Positions 7,208 through 15,935 of a stretch of 64,000 nucleotides of DNA are shown here, one piece after another. Position 1 is the stretch's first letter, and each line of letters starts with the position of its first letter. Position numbers and translations under genes: made by a program. Source of the DNA: Collinsella sp. AM34-10 (GTDB lineage Bacteria; Actinomycetota; Coriobacteriia; Coriobacteriales; Coriobacteriaceae); assembly GCF_003469185.1 (NCBI RefSeq), contig NZ_QSIL01000001.1, positions 1 to 64,000 on the forward strand. The letters run 5' to 3'. Under the pieces are notes generated by a model. It was not told where the DNA came from and did not search any database. It saw only the letters and a program-made list of their open reading frames with translations.

Positions 7208-8608
7208 CTACTCAATATAGCTGGGGTTCTTCTTGATGATCACGCGTGCAGCGATGAAGGAGACGACGATGGCGATGATGGCGACAACGCATGCCAGCAC
7301 GAAGTTACCCATGGACCCATCGGGAGCGATAAAGATGAGTGCCGAAAGAAGGCCGGGGCATGCTCCCGCAACATACTCTTTCAGAACAAAGATGCCTGCA
7401 GGGAGTCCAGCGCAGAGCGCGCCGATTGCCGTGCCGACAAGCAGGCGGGGACGCTCGATGAGGCAACCGTAGAACGCGGGCTCGGTTACGCCACAGAGTG
7501 CGGTGACGGCAACCGTGGTGACCATACCCCTCTTCTCTTTGTTTCCCTTCATGGCAGTTGCCAGGGCGAGGCTCGTGCCGCCAATGCAGAGGTTCGAGAT
7601 GAATCCAAAGATAATGGGTGCCCAACCGAGCTGCGCCAGGCTCGTAACTTCGATTGCGATGTAAGCCTTATCGAGACCGAGCATGACGAAATAGGGGTTA
7701 AGGGCTGCCAGGATCGGAGTAGCGATAAATGCCACGTTGTCCATAAGCCACGTGACGGCATCGCTCAGCGCGTAGCCCATCATGCTGCCGGCGGGGCCAA
7801 GGATAATAAGCTCGACGGGCACGACGATGATCATGGTGAGCAGCGGCTTCAAGAACAGTTTGGTAACGTCGGGAATGATCTTCTGAAGGCCGCGGTCGAC
7901 AAAGTACATGAATACAACGCCCAGTACGATGGGCACTACCGTACTCGAATAGTCGTTCGTCGGGATGGGAATACCAAGAAAGTCGAGACCCTCGGCACCG
8001 CTAATGGACGAGCTGATCATGATCGCGCCCAGCAATGCGCCCATGATGGGCTGCATCTTCATGACGGCCGCGAGCTGATAACCAAGATAAACGGGTAAGA
8101 AGCTAAACGAAGCGCTAAAGATCGCCAACAGGACCTGGGCGGTTCCGCTATCGGTGCTCAATCCGCAATAATTGACCAGGAGATTCTTGATCGAAAGAAT
8201 GAGTCCGCCAACGATGAGCGCCGGGACGATGGGCATGAATACCTGTGCAGAGACGTTCCCGAATTTCTCAATCAAGCCCATGGCGGTGTTACCGCTTTTA
8301 ATGCCTTCTGCAAGGTCTTTGGCGGTTTGGGCATCGTCGGCAACCGTGCCACCGCCGACTTCGATTCCCGCGAAGTCGAGGAAGTCGTTGTAAGCCTCGG
8401 TGACGTTGGGGCCGATGATCACCTGAAGCTGGCCACCGCTGACTACTGCCCCGAGCGCCTGGTCGGCCGATTTGGCGAGCTGGAGATCGATGATCGAGGT
8501 GTCTCGTGCGTCGATGCGAAGGCGCGTCGCACAATGAGTTACCGATGTAATGTTTTCTTTGCCGCCAACAGCCTTTAGGACTGTTTCGGACATTGCCTGA
8601 TATTTCAT
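7208..8608 (-). CDS. Beta-glucoside PTS permease, EIIBC
   Basis: A 466-residue sugar transporter of the glucose/beta-glucoside PTS superfamily. Residues 1-85 are the EIIB domain with phosphocysteine C26 (T-H-C-A-T-R-L-R); residues about 110-460 are the membrane EIIC domain with some ten helices, ending R-V-I-I-K-K-N. Unlike BglF it has no EIIA domain at the C terminus, so phosphate must come from a separate EIIA, possibly the one at 27337-27900. ATG at 8608 has AGGAGA 5 nt upstream. It follows the GH1 gene by 9 nt in the same operon. Substrate as a beta-glucoside is inferred from family and neighbour. Confidence 0.88.
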   Translation of the reverse strand: MKYQAMSETVLKAVGGKENITSVTHCATRLRIDARDTSIIDLQLAKSADQALGAVVSGGQLQVIIGPNVTEAYNDFLDFAGIEVGGGTVADDAQTAKDLAEGIKSGNTAMGLIEKFGNVSAQVFMPIVPALIVGGLILSIKNLLVNYCGLSTDSGTAQVLLAIFSASFSFLPVYLGYQLAAVMKMQPIMGALLGAIMISSSISGAEGLDFLGIPIPTNDYSSTVVPIVLGVVFMYFVDRGLQKIIPDVTKLFLKPLLTMIIVVPVELIILGPAGSMMGYALSDAVTWLMDNVAFIATPILAALNPYFVMLGLDKAYIAIEVTSLAQLGWAPIIFGFISNLCIGGTSLALATAMKGNKEKRGMVTTVAVTALCGVTEPAFYGCLIERPRLLVGTAIGALCAGLPAGIFVLKEYVAGACPGLLSALIFIAPDGSMGNFVLACVVAIIAIVVSFIAARVIIKKNPSYIE

Positions 8609-8617
8609 CTCTTTCTC

Positions 8618-10036
8618 CTAACCTTCCTGCTCCTGATACTTCGAGATAAGGTCTCGGTACCAATACCAGCTCTTTTTGGGGGTGCGCTCCAGATTGTTCT
8701 CGAAGTCGATATGGACAAGTCCGTATCGTTTTTCGTAGCCGTTGATCCAGCTATACAGATCCATCGTCGACCAGAGGTAGTAGCCCTCAACGCGCGCGCC
8801 GTCGCGCTTAGCCCTCATCATGTGCTCGATGAACTGGCCCAGAAGCTCGATGCGGTCATCATCGTGGATCATTCCGTCTGCGTCTGGTTGCTCATAGGCG
8901 CCATGTCCGTTTTCCGTAATAAAGATGCGGGGCGCGTCATAGCGCTCGTGGACATCCATGATGGTTGAATACATGCAACTTGGGAGTATTTCGCGGCCCC
9001 ATTTATTGCGGGGAACATTGCTGTCGCGGGCGCTTTCAAACAAGGGCGCAATACATTTTCCTTCGACCTTTTTGCTCGAACCGCCCTTATTGTTCGCCGA
9101 AACGGCAAGCTCTCCACCGTGCCAGTCGGTTACATACTCTCGGCAATACACGTTGAGTCCAATAAAATCGACTTTACCGTCTCTGAATTCTTCTACGTCA
9201 TTTGGGGATCGATAGAGCGAGACGCCAAGTTTTTCAAGGATTTCGTCCATTTCTGGCGGCAGTTGACCCTGAAGCGCTGGTGCCAGAATCATGCGATTGG
9301 CGAAAAAGTCTGCGTATCGAAATACGTCATCGGGGTGCTCGGTTGCCGGGTCGAGTTCGACAACGCCGCCATCGTGGACGGCGCCGATGATGCCGTCGTA
9401 GCCCATTTGACGATATGCTCGGACTGCGAGCGCGCTTGCGCGCATCAGGTTGTATTGAAACTGCATGTACGACTGAACGTCGAGCGATCGATTGGGGGGA
9501 TAGTTGCCCAACATGTTTACGCAGTAGCTGTAGAAATGCGGCTCGTTAACGGTAGCCCAGATTTTGACGCGGTCTCCAAAGCGCTCAAAGCAAATCTCGG
9601 CGTATTTGCAGAACCACTCTGCCATGTCGTTGTTCAGCCATCCGCCTTTGCAAGCAAGCGTGAATGGCAGATCGTAATGGAACAGCGTAACGTTGGGCTC
9701 TATGCCATTTTCGAGGCAGCAATCAATGACTCGATTATAAAAATCGATACCCTCTTCATTCACTTCGCCGATACCCGTGGGGATGATTCGACTCCATGAA
9801 AGAGAGAAGCGATAGGTGTTTTGTCCGCCTTCTTTCATCATGCGGATATCTTCTTCATAGCGATGGTAGAAGTCGCAAGATACATCACCGTCAACATGGT
9901 TGATGTTCTTATTGCTTGTGTGGTTAAAGAAATCCCACTCGCCGAGGCCTTTGCCGTCTTCGTTCCAGGCACCCTCGCACTGATAAGACGCCGTGGCGGA
10001 ACCCCAGAGAAACGGCATGTTGTTCACGTTGCCCAT
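8618..10036 (-). CDS. GH1 beta-glucosidase or 6-phospho-beta-glucosidase
   Basis: A 472-residue glycoside hydrolase family 1 enzyme. The acid/base Glu lies in T-V-N-E-P-H and the nucleophile Glu in I-T-E-N-G-H-G. It cleaves beta-glucosides, most likely after phosphorylation by the adjacent EIIBC. The region that distinguishes phosphorylated substrates reads S-W-I-N-G-Y-E-K-R-Y-G: the K-x-Y of phospho-enzymes is present, but W-x-N-G-Y resembles plain beta-glucosidases, so sequence alone does not settle it. ATG at 10036 has AAAGGGG 5 nt upstream; an upstream ATG at 10054 is weaker. First gene of the operon, divergent from the RpiR regulator. Confidence 0.88.
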   Translation of the reverse strand: MGNVNNMPFLWGSATASYQCEGAWNEDGKGLGEWDFFNHTSNKNINHVDGDVSCDFYHRYEEDIRMMKEGGQNTYRFSLSWSRIIPTGIGEVNEEGIDFYNRVIDCCLENGIEPNVTLFHYDLPFTLACKGGWLNNDMAEWFCKYAEICFERFGDRVKIWATVNEPHFYSYCVNMLGNYPPNRSLDVQSYMQFQYNLMRASALAVRAYRQMGYDGIIGAVHDGGVVELDPATEHPDDVFRYADFFANRMILAPALQGQLPPEMDEILEKLGVSLYRSPNDVEEFRDGKVDFIGLNVYCREYVTDWHGGELAVSANNKGGSSKKVEGKCIAPLFESARDSNVPRNKWGREILPSCMYSTIMDVHERYDAPRIFITENGHGAYEQPDADGMIHDDDRIELLGQFIEHMMRAKRDGARVEGYYLWSTMDLYSWINGYEKRYGLVHIDFENNLERTPKKSWYWYRDLISKYQEQEG

Positions 10037-10107
10037 GAATCCCCTTTCCATCATTCAACACGGTGGATACGTGTGACGGAATTACGATTAAGATGACGTC
10101 AACTGAT

Positions 10108-10145
10108 TTGAATCATAGGAGAACGACCAAAGCTGTTTGATTCAA
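10108..10145. promoter_or_regulatory. Candidate operator in the bgl/rpiR divergent region
   Basis: Inverted repeat TTGAATCA (10108-10115) and TGATTCAA (10138-10145), 22-nt spacer, midway between the divergent GH1 and RpiR genes. RpiR-family proteins bind such symmetric sites, so this is the best candidate operator here. Confidence 0.45.
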
Positions 10146-10187
10146 TAAATGAACCATAATATCGAGGAGGGCGGAAAGAGGGATCAC

Positions 10188-11021
10188 GTGAATATCAATG
10201 ACTTCGATGTGCTCAATCGCATTAGCTCCATCATCAACAGCGAGTTTGGGTCAAACGATGCCGCCATCGCTCGATATCTCATCGCTCACATTAGGCGTTC
10301 GAGCGAAATCAATGTTGCCGCAATAACCCGCGATGCATTCGTGACCCGTTCCGCTGTTCGTCGTTTCTGCAATCGATTGGGCTACCAGTCTCTTAGCGAT
10401 TTGAAAGAATCATTTACTCAATCAGTTTTTCCAAGCGACTTAAGCCATCGAGAGGAGGAATATGGCTACGAGGAGTACAGGGCAGAGCTCGACGTTCGCA
10501 TGATCGAGATGTTCGCTGAGGTTGAAAGCGGCGTGTCCGATATCGCTATTAAGCACCTTGCCGACGAAATTGATGGCCATAAAAACGTTGAAATCTGGTG
10601 CACCAATAATGTGAGCGCCAATCTCGTACGATTTCAGCAGGAAATGTTTTATGCGGGCAAGATAGTTCGCATAGTTGCTGGGGCTAACGTCGCGGAATTG
10701 AAAAACATGGGAGACGCTTCGCAGTCATTGATAATTCTCGTATCGGTCTCCGGGCTATTTGCGTCACAGGCGCGTGAGTATCTTGATTGCCGTTCGGGCA
10801 GGAAGATTCTAATTACTGCGTTTAGCAACGATGACAAATCGAGGTCTTTTGACCGTGTATATCGTCTTGGTAATGCGGGAAACGGAATTGACCGACTCGG
10901 CGTTTATTCGAAATACGCCATAACTTATTTATTCGACTTGCTATCGTCGTGTTACTTGAGTCGCTACCCCTGCACCAAGGGGGAGCCGCTCTATGGGTCT
11001 ACTTTGGCCTGGCCCGAGTAG
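10188..11021 (+). CDS. RpiR/MurR-family transcriptional regulator
   Basis: A 277-residue regulator with an N-terminal helix-turn-helix (about residues 15-75, ending S-A-V-R-R-F-C-N-R-L-G-Y) and a C-terminal SIS sugar-phosphate-binding domain (about 110-250). It probably senses a phosphosugar made by the neighbouring PTS and GH1 enzymes and controls their promoter. GTG at 10188 is preferred because GAGGG precedes it by 6 nt and the protein then begins in register with the family; an ATG at 10149 has no ribosome site. Confidence 0.85.
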   Translation: MNINDFDVLNRISSIINSEFGSNDAAIARYLIAHIRRSSEINVAAITRDAFVTRSAVRRFCNRLGYQSLSDLKESFTQSVFPSDLSHREEEYGYEEYRAELDVRMIEMFAEVESGVSDIAIKHLADEIDGHKNVEIWCTNNVSANLVRFQQEMFYAGKIVRIVAGANVAELKNMGDASQSLIILVSVSGLFASQAREYLDCRSGRKILITAFSNDDKSRSFDRVYRLGNAGNGIDRLGVYSKYAITYLFDLLSSCYLSRYPCTKGEPLYGSTLAWPE

Positions 11022-11036
11022 TTGCGGCTCTTTAGT

Positions 11037-11117
11037 TCTCCCGCCTGGAGAATGAGCGTGGATAATCTGCCGCTTTGGCCTTAGGGCCGCGCTAAAAGTG
11101 GGAGATTATCCACGCTC
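11037..11117. repeat. Dispersed 30-nt repeat, copy 2, with inverted partner
   Basis: 11037-11066 is the second copy of the repeat seen at 6986-7015. Its end, GAGCGTGGATAATCT (11054-11068), is perfectly complementary to 11103-11117, forming a 15-bp stem with a 34-nt loop that contains the smaller stem GGCC-TTAG-GGCC. Located just after the RpiR gene, it could work as a terminator-like structure. A 106-codon frame across 11098-11418 has no ribosome site or family resemblance. Confidence 0.55.
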
Positions 11118-11298
11118 GATCGTGTCGTGGAAGCCCGATCGTGACCTATGTAACAGTGCAAGAGGGTCGTTATCGAAGGTCGATGCTGTAGGCGTACTCC
11201 ACTATGCCAAAGTGTTCCCTCGGGAAATGTCACCAGCGCAGCCAAATCCACCGTCCTTCATATCCAAACTCAGCAAAAACGCAGGTCAAAGGTATATA

Positions 11299-11320
11299 GA
11301 TACGCCCGGCACCGTGTATC
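11299..11320 (+). promoter_or_regulatory. GATACGCCCG/CCGTGTAT motif, copy 1 (tRNA-tuf)
   Basis: GATACGCCCG followed by GCACCGTGTATC, a near-palindrome 12 nt upstream of the tRNA-Tyr promoter -35 box. Matching motifs occur at 51949, 57721 and 59586, all upstream of translation genes. Probably a protein-binding site. Confidence 0.5.
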
Positions 11321-11332
11321 TAGAGGTTTTCG

Positions 11333-11362
11333 TTGACAGCCCCCAAGGTTGCATCGTATTAT
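11333..11362 (+). promoter_or_regulatory. Promoter of the tRNA-Tyr/Thr/Met-tuf unit
   Basis: TTGACA (11333-11338), 18-nt spacer, TATTAT (11357-11362). The sequence GAGGTTTTCGTTGACAGC around the -35 box is almost identical to that at 13154-13171 upstream of rpmG. Confidence 0.7.
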
Positions 11363-11424
11363 CTTTTTCGTTCGCGGGGGCGGCGGTCCAAAAGACCAAA
11401 GAACCTGCGGATACTTGAACGATT

Positions 11425-11506
11425 GGGAGTTTGCCCGAGTGGTTAATGGGGACGGGCTGTAAACCCGTTGGCTCTGCCTACATAGGTTCGAATCCTATAG
11501 CTCCCA
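11425..11506 (+). tRNA. tRNA-Tyr(GUA)
   Basis: 82 nt, acceptor GGGAGTT with AGCTCCC, anticodon GTA in loop CTGTAAA, long variable arm as in bacterial tRNA-Tyr, T-arm GGTTCGAATCC. The CCA end is not encoded. First gene of a tRNA cluster leading into tuf. Confidence 0.93.
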
Positions 11507-11516
11507 CCCGTCAAGT

Positions 11517-11592
11517 GCCTGTATAGCTCAGTCGGTAGAGCACTTCGTTGGTAACGAAGAGGTCACCAGTTCAAGTCTGGTTGCAGGCTCCA
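11517..11592 (+). tRNA. tRNA-Thr(GGU)
   Basis: 76 nt, acceptor GCCTGTA with TGCAGGC, anticodon GGT in loop TTGGTAA, discriminator T, encoded CCA. The discriminator and acceptor style match the tRNA-Thr(UGU) fragment at 6632-6674. Confidence 0.93.
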
Positions 11593-11595
11593 TCC

Positions 11596-11672
11596 GGCGG
11601 TGTAGCTCAGTTGGTTAGAGCACACGGTTCATACCCGTGGCGTCACTGGTTCGAATCCAGTCACCGCTACCA
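11596..11672 (+). tRNA. tRNA with CAU anticodon, probably elongator tRNA-Met
   Basis: 77 nt, acceptor GGCGGTG with CACCGCT (first pair G-U), anticodon CAT, encoded CCA. The anticodon stem lacks the three G-C pairs of initiator tRNA, so it is elongator Met; the lysidine-modified tRNA-Ile2 cannot be excluded from sequence alone. Confidence 0.88.
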
Positions 11673-11768
11673 TAGGTAACACGGTGGCTTCTCAATAGTA
11701 TGTTGAGAGGCCACTATGGTATAAAGGCAAAGTCCCGTCCGGGGACGACCTGTTAAGAGGAGGGCTTT

Positions 11769-12959
11769 ATGGCCAAAGAGAAGTTTGAGCGCACTAAGCC
11801 GCATGTTAACATCGGCACCATTGGTCACGTCGACCACGGCAAGACCACGCTGACCGCCGCCATCACCAAGGTTCTCTCCGAGACCGAGGGCTGCAAGGCT
11901 GACTTCACTGCGTTCGAGAACATCGACAAGGCTCCCGAGGAGCGCGAGCGCGGCATCACGATCTCCGTCTCCCACGTTGAGTACGAGACTGCTGCCCGTC
12001 ACTACGCTCACGTTGACTGCCCGGGCCACGCTGACTACGTCAAGAACATGATCTCCGGTGCTGCTCAGATGGACGGCGCTATTCTGGTCATCGCTGCTAC
12101 CGACGGCCCCATGGCTCAGACCCGCGAGCACATCCTGCTCGCCCGTCAGGTCGGCGTTCCCTACATCGTCGTCTTCCTGAACAAGTGCGACATGGTCGAC
12201 GATGACGAGCTCATCGACCTCGTCGAGATGGAGACCCGTGAGCTCCTCTCCGAGTACGATTTCCCCGGCGACGACATCCCCGTCATCCGTGGTTCCGCTC
12301 TGGGCGCTCTCGAGGGCGACGCCAAGTGGATGGACGCCATTCGCGAGCTCATGAAGGCCGTCGACGAGTACATCCCGACGCCTGCTCGTAACAACGACCT
12401 CCCGTTCCTGATGGCCGTTGAGGACGTTATGACCATCTCCGGCCGTGGTACCGTTGCTACCGGCCGTGTCGAGCGCGGTGAGCTCAAGCTCAACGAGCCC
12501 GTCGAGATTGTCGGCATCAAGGATACCCAGAACACTGTCGTTACCGGTATCGAGATGTTCCGTAAGTCCATGGACTTCTGCGAGGCTGGCGACAACGTCG
12601 GTCTGCTGCTCCGCGGCATCAAGCGCGAGGACATCGAGCGCGGCCAGGTTCTCTGCAAGCCCGGTTCGGTTACCCCGCACACCAAGTTCACCGGCGAGAT
12701 CTACGTTCTGACCAAGGAGGAGGGCGGCCGTCACACCCCGTTCTTCGATGGTTATCGTCCTCAGTTCTACTTCCGTACCACCGACGTTACCGGTACGGTC
12801 AAGCTCCCCGAGGGCACCGAGATGGCTATGCCTGGTGACCACATCACCATCGAGGGCGACCTCATTCACCCGATCGCCATGGAGGAGGGCCTGCGCTTCG
12901 CTATCCGCGAGGGTGGCCACACCGTCGGTTCGGGCATCGTCTCCACGATCATTGAGTAA
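11769..12959 (+). CDS. tuf: Elongation factor Tu
   Basis: 396 residues, normal length. It delivers aminoacyl-tRNA to the ribosome with GTP hydrolysis. G1 motif G-H-V-D-H-G-K-T at 19-26, D-C-P-G-H and N-K-C-D are all present, followed by the two beta-barrel domains. ATG at 11769 is preceded by GAGGAGGG. Read with the tRNA cluster upstream from one promoter, followed by a terminator. It is separated from fusA and rpsJ, its common neighbours in the str operon. Codon use is strongly biased, as expected for high expression. Confidence 0.98.
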   Translation: MAKEKFERTKPHVNIGTIGHVDHGKTTLTAAITKVLSETEGCKADFTAFENIDKAPEERERGITISVSHVEYETAARHYAHVDCPGHADYVKNMISGAAQMDGAILVIAATDGPMAQTREHILLARQVGVPYIVVFLNKCDMVDDDELIDLVEMETRELLSEYDFPGDDIPVIRGSALGALEGDAKWMDAIRELMKAVDEYIPTPARNNDLPFLMAVEDVMTISGRGTVATGRVERGELKLNEPVEIVGIKDTQNTVVTGIEMFRKSMDFCEAGDNVGLLLRGIKREDIERGQVLCKPGSVTPHTKFTGEIYVLTKEEGGRHTPFFDGYRPQFYFRTTDVTGTVKLPEGTEMAMPGDHITIEGDLIHPIAMEEGLRFAIREGGHTVGSGIVSTIIE

Positions 12960-12989
12960 ATTAGCTCTTTGATATAGCTGACTTAGAGA

Positions 12990-13022
12990 GAACCCGGCAC
13001 TTATAGGGTGCCGGGTTCTTTT
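12990..13022 (+). terminator. Terminator of tuf
   Basis: An 11-bp stem GAACCCGGCAC/GTGCCGGGTTC with a 7-nt loop, then TTTTCT. It lies 30 nt after the tuf stop codon. Confidence 0.9.
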
Positions 13023-13163
13023 CTACGCGGGACTTATTCCCCGCCGATTACGCTTCGCTCGCCCTTAAGCCGAGCGTGAGGGATCGATTAGATCTCGCTG
13101 GCTTCATTGATGTGTTCCAAATATGAATGGATCCAGCGAGAACCAATTGATTCGAGGTTTTCA

Positions 13164-13193
13164 TTGACAGCACTTACACAGAGCTGATAAAGT
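13164..13193 (+). promoter_or_regulatory. Promoter of rpmG-tRNA-Trp
   Basis: TTGACA (13164-13169), 18-nt spacer, TAAAGT (13188-13193). Upstream context GAGGTTTTCA matches that of the tRNA-tuf promoter. Confidence 0.7.
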
Positions 13194-13238
13194 ACCATCT
13201 CGTGCCCGTACGGGGCGGATATGAAAGGTTCAGGATAC

Positions 13239-13388
13239 ATGCGTACTCTAGTTACTCTTGCGTGCACTGAGTGCAAGCGCCGCAACTATACGACCACCAA
13301 GAACAAGGCGAACATGCCTGATCGTATGGAGATCAAGAAGTATTGCCCCTGGTGCCGTCACCACACGCTGCACAAAGAGACTCGCTAG
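13239..13388 (+). CDS. rpmG: 50S ribosomal protein L33
   Basis: A 49-residue protein beginning [12 protein letters not shown]. Two Cys pairs (C-T-E-C and C-P-W-C) make it the zinc-binding form of L33. A GAAAGG ribosome site precedes the ATG. It sits upstream of tRNA-Trp, secE and nusG, the usual actinobacterial and firmicute arrangement. Confidence 0.93.
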   Translation: MRTLVTLACTECKRRNYTTTKNKANMPDRMEIKKYCPWCRHHTLHKETR

Positions 13389-13401
13389 TCTCTAGTTACA
13401 T

Positions 13402-13477
13402 ACGCCAGTAGTTCAATTGGTAGAGCATCGGTCTCCAAAACCGAGTGTTGAGGGTTCGAGTCCTTCCTGGCGTGCCA
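13402..13477 (+). tRNA. tRNA-Trp(CCA)
   Basis: 76 nt, acceptor ACGCCAG with CTGGCGT, anticodon CCA in loop CTCCAAA, T-arm GGTTCGAGTCC, encoded CCA end. Lies between rpmG and secE. Confidence 0.93.
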
Positions 13478-13486
13478 GTCATTATT

Positions 13487-13517
13487 CCGTAAGCTCCCAT
13501 TTGGGGGCTTACGGTTT
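13487..13517 (+). terminator. Hairpin between tRNA-Trp and secE
   Basis: A 12-bp stem (13487-13498 with 13503-13514, one G-U pair), 4-nt loop, followed by only three T residues. Probably a partial terminator that ends the tRNA transcript while letting some polymerase into secE-nusG. Confidence 0.6.
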
Positions 13518-13553
13518 ACTCATGTAAAAGCGCATTGCGCGGAGGTAACCCAA

Positions 13554-13892
13554 ATGGCCAACAAGAAGAACAAGAAGAAGGCACAGCAGCAGGCGCCTGC
13601 CAACAAAGCTGCCGCCAACTCCAAGGTTGAGGCCAAGAAGGCCGTTGCCAAGAAGAGCGAGAAGGCTGCGAAGTCTAAGAAGAACGAGAAGCCTGGTTTC
13701 TTCGCCCGTACCAAGAAGTATTTCGCTTCGGTGAAGTCCGAGATGAAGCGTGTCACGTGGCCCGACAAGAAGGAGCTCGTGAACTACTCGGTCGTCGTTT
13801 GCGCTTCTCTGGTCGTTGTCGGCGTCGTCATCGCTCTGCTCGATGCTGGCTTTGGCGAGGCTCTTGCTCTGTTCTCCGGATTGAGGGGCTAA
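13554..13892 (+). CDS. secE: Preprotein translocase subunit SecE
   Basis: 112 residues: a Lys/Ala-rich N-terminal extension (about 1-55), the amphipathic K-S-E-M-K-R-V-T-W-P-D motif of SecE, and one C-terminal membrane helix (about 80-102). It clamps SecY in the plasma membrane. GGAGG precedes the ATG. Followed by nusG after 3 nt, as in most bacteria. Confidence 0.95.
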   Translation: MANKKNKKKAQQQAPANKAAANSKVEAKKAVAKKSEKAAKSKKNEKPGFFARTKKYFASVKSEMKRVTWPDKKELVNYSVVVCASLVVVGVVIALLDAGFGEALALFSGLRG

Positions 13893-13895
13893 ACC

Positions 13896-14432
13896 ATGTC
13901 TAAGCGTTGGTACGTCGTTCACACTTACTCTGGATACGAGAACCGTGTTAAGTCCGATCTCGAGCATCGCATCGAGACCATGGGCATGCAGGACCGTATC
14001 TTTGATATCGAGATTCCTATGGAGCGCGTCACCGAGATCAAAGAGGGTGGCAAGCGCGAGACCAAGGATTCTAAGATCTTCCCGGGTTATGTCCTGGTTC
14101 GCATGGAGATGGATGACGATGCCTGGACGTGTGTTCGTAACACGCCCGGTGTCACCGGTTTCCTGGGCGGCAACGGCAAGCCCGCTCCGCTTTCCCGCGA
14201 CGAGTACAATAAGATGACTCGTCGTCCCGGTAAGGGCGATTCGCCCAAGCGTACGTCGGTTGATATTGAGGTCGGCACGTCCGTCCGCGTTACCGATGGC
14301 CCGCTTACCGACTTTGATGGCAAGGTCTCCGAGGTTAACACCGAGGCAGGCAAGCTCAAGGTCACGCTGATGATCTTTGGCCGCGAGACGCCGGTCGAGC
14401 TCGACTTTAACCAGGTCGCTGTCATCGCTTAA
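13896..14432 (+). CDS. nusG: Transcription termination/antitermination factor NusG
   Basis: 178 residues. N-terminal NGN domain starts [14 protein letters not shown], and the C-terminal KOW domain (about 125-178) contains [13 protein letters not shown]. It binds RNA polymerase and links it to Rho or the ribosome. No lineage insertion is visible. Translationally close to secE. Confidence 0.96.
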   Translation: MSKRWYVVHTYSGYENRVKSDLEHRIETMGMQDRIFDIEIPMERVTEIKEGGKRETKDSKIFPGYVLVRMEMDDDAWTCVRNTPGVTGFLGGNGKPAPLSRDEYNKMTRRPGKGDSPKRTSVDIEVGTSVRVTDGPLTDFDGKVSEVNTEAGKLKVTLMIFGRETPVELDFNQVAVIA

Positions 14433-14554
14433 GTTTTGTCCGTTCGCGCGAGCGTGCTTCTTCTGTGACTGCTCATCTCAGGAGTGCTTCTAACACGTGC
14501 GTGCTTACGATATAGCAAGTACTACTTCACACTCGTGATTTGAAAGGAATGACC

Positions 14555-14983
14555 ATGGCTGAGAAGAAGGTTGCCAACGTCATTAAGCTCCAGATTCCTG
14601 CTGGTGCAGCTAACCCCGCTCCTCCCGTCGGCCCCGCCCTGGGCGCTGCTGGCGTGAACATCATGCAGTTCTGCCAGGCCTTTAACGCCGAGACGCAGGA
14701 CAAGAAGGGCGACATCATCCCCGTTGAGATTTCTGTCTACGAGGATAAGTCCTTCTCCTTCATCACCAAGACCCCGCCGGCGGCTCACCTCATCAAGAAG
14801 GAGCTGAACCTCAAGTCTGGTTCCGCTAAGCCCCAGGCCGACAAGGTTGGCCAGCTCTCCCAGGAGCAGCTCACCAAGATCGCCGAGATCAAGATGCCGG
14901 ACCTCAATGCCAACGACATTGACGCCGCCAAGAAGATCATCGCCGGTACCGCCCGTTCCATGGGCGTCACCATCGCTGAGTAG
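14555..14983 (+). CDS. rplK: 50S ribosomal protein L11
   Basis: 142 residues, the normal length. Begins M-A-E-K-K-V with the P-P-V-G-P-A-L-G motif of the N-terminal domain and the rRNA-binding C-terminal domain ending [13 protein letters not shown] at 14555 has AAAGGA 7 nt upstream; an earlier start at 14540 would add five residues and has no ribosome site. Co-transcribed with rplA. Confidence 0.97.
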   Translation: MAEKKVANVIKLQIPAGAANPAPPVGPALGAAGVNIMQFCQAFNAETQDKKGDIIPVEISVYEDKSFSFITKTPPAAHLIKKELNLKSGSAKPQADKVGQLSQEQLTKIAEIKMPDLNANDIDAAKKIIAGTARSMGVTIAE

Positions 14984-15100
14984 CGATTTCTTTAGGTAAT
15001 GACGGGTGCTCCAACCGGGGCGCCCGTTAAATGTGTGCAATAGGGCACACGATACGATGTGGGAGGGCTCACGCCCGTTTAACCACAGGAGGTAATGCAC

Positions 15101-15808
15101 ATGGCTAAGCATGGTAAGAGCTATAACGCCGCTGCCGAGAAGATCGACCGCGCCACGCTCTACACCCCCCTTCAGGCTGCCAAGCTCATCAAGGAGCTCG
15201 ACACCGCCAAGTTCGACGAGACCGTCGAGGCCCACTTCCGTCTGGGCGTCGATACTCGTAAGGCTGACCAGAACATTCGTGGTTCCATCTCCCTGCCCCA
15301 CGGCACCGGCAAGACCATTCGTGTTGCCGTCTTCGCCGAGGGCGAGAAGGCTCGCGAGGCCGAGGCTGCCGGCGCCGACATCATCGGTTCCGACGAGCTC
15401 GTCGCCCAGATTCAGAAGGGCGAGATCAACTTCGACGCCGCTATCGCTACGCCGAACATGATGGCCAAGGTTGGCCGCATCGGTAAGATCCTTGGTCCCC
15501 GTGGCCTCATGCCGAACCCCAAGCTCGGCACCGTGACCATGGACGTCGCCAAGATGGTCTCCGAGCTCAAGGCCGGCCGCGTTGAGTATCGCGCCGACCG
15601 CTACGGCATCTGCCACGTGCCCCTGGGCAAGAAGTCCTTCTCCGAGCAGCAGCTCGTCGAGAACTACGCCGCCCTGTACACCGAGATCCTGCGCGTCAAG
15701 CCCTCTTCTGCTAAGGGCAAGTACGTCAAGTCTATCTCCGTGTCTTCCACCATGGGCCCTGGCGTCAAGGTCGATCCCGCTATCCAGCGTGACTTCCTGG
15801 CTGAGTAA
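15101..15808 (+). CDS. rplA: 50S ribosomal protein L1
   Basis: 235 residues. L1 binds 23S rRNA at the exit-site stalk and commonly represses its own operon. The [11 protein letters not shown] signature is present. ATG at 15101 lies 8 nt after AGGAGG; the ATG at 15095 is too close to it. Followed by a terminator. Confidence 0.97.
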   Translation: MAKHGKSYNAAAEKIDRATLYTPLQAAKLIKELDTAKFDETVEAHFRLGVDTRKADQNIRGSISLPHGTGKTIRVAVFAEGEKAREAEAAGADIIGSDELVAQIQKGEINFDAAIATPNMMAKVGRIGKILGPRGLMPNPKLGTVTMDVAKMVSELKAGRVEYRADRYGICHVPLGKKSFSEQQLVENYAALYTEILRVKPSSAKGKYVKSISVSSTMGPGVKVDPAIQRDFLAE

Positions 15809-15844
15809 CTTTTAGTTACTGCCTGAGCAAAGCAAGCATTGCTA

Positions 15845-15886
15845 AAGAAACCCGGTTCTGTCTCGTGCAGGACCGGGTTTCTTGCT
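15845..15886 (+). terminator. Terminator of rplK-rplA
   Basis: Stem AAGAAACCCGGT..CTG (15845-15860) with its complement at 15868-15883, one mismatch, 7-nt loop. The AAACCCGG core is similar to the tuf terminator. Confidence 0.8.
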
Positions 15887-15896
15887 ATCGCGTCAA

Positions 15897-15935
15897 AACT
15901 GCCTCAAAGGGGGCAGTGACCCCTTTGAGGTAGTT
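15897..15935. repeat. Palindrome overlapping the phosphoesterase stop codon
   Basis: A 16-bp stem (15897-15912 with 15920-15935, one G-U pair) around GGCAGTGA. It resembles the palindromes at 18613 and 21606 in having CAAAGGGG/CCCCTTTG and in sitting at the 3' end of a minus-strand gene. On the minus strand it is followed by a short T run, so it may double as terminator. Confidence 0.5.

Noticed and set aside
7048..7236. A 62-codon ORF on the plus strand
   Set aside because: It runs through the PTS terminator palindrome and has no ribosome site.
11098..11418. A 106-codon ORF upstream of tRNA-Tyr
   Set aside because: It overlaps the repeat arm, the shared motif and the tRNA promoter, and has no recognisable features.
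11667..12920. A 417-codon frame antisense to tuf
   Set aside because: Shadow of a high-GC, biased gene; no ribosome site and no family resemblance.
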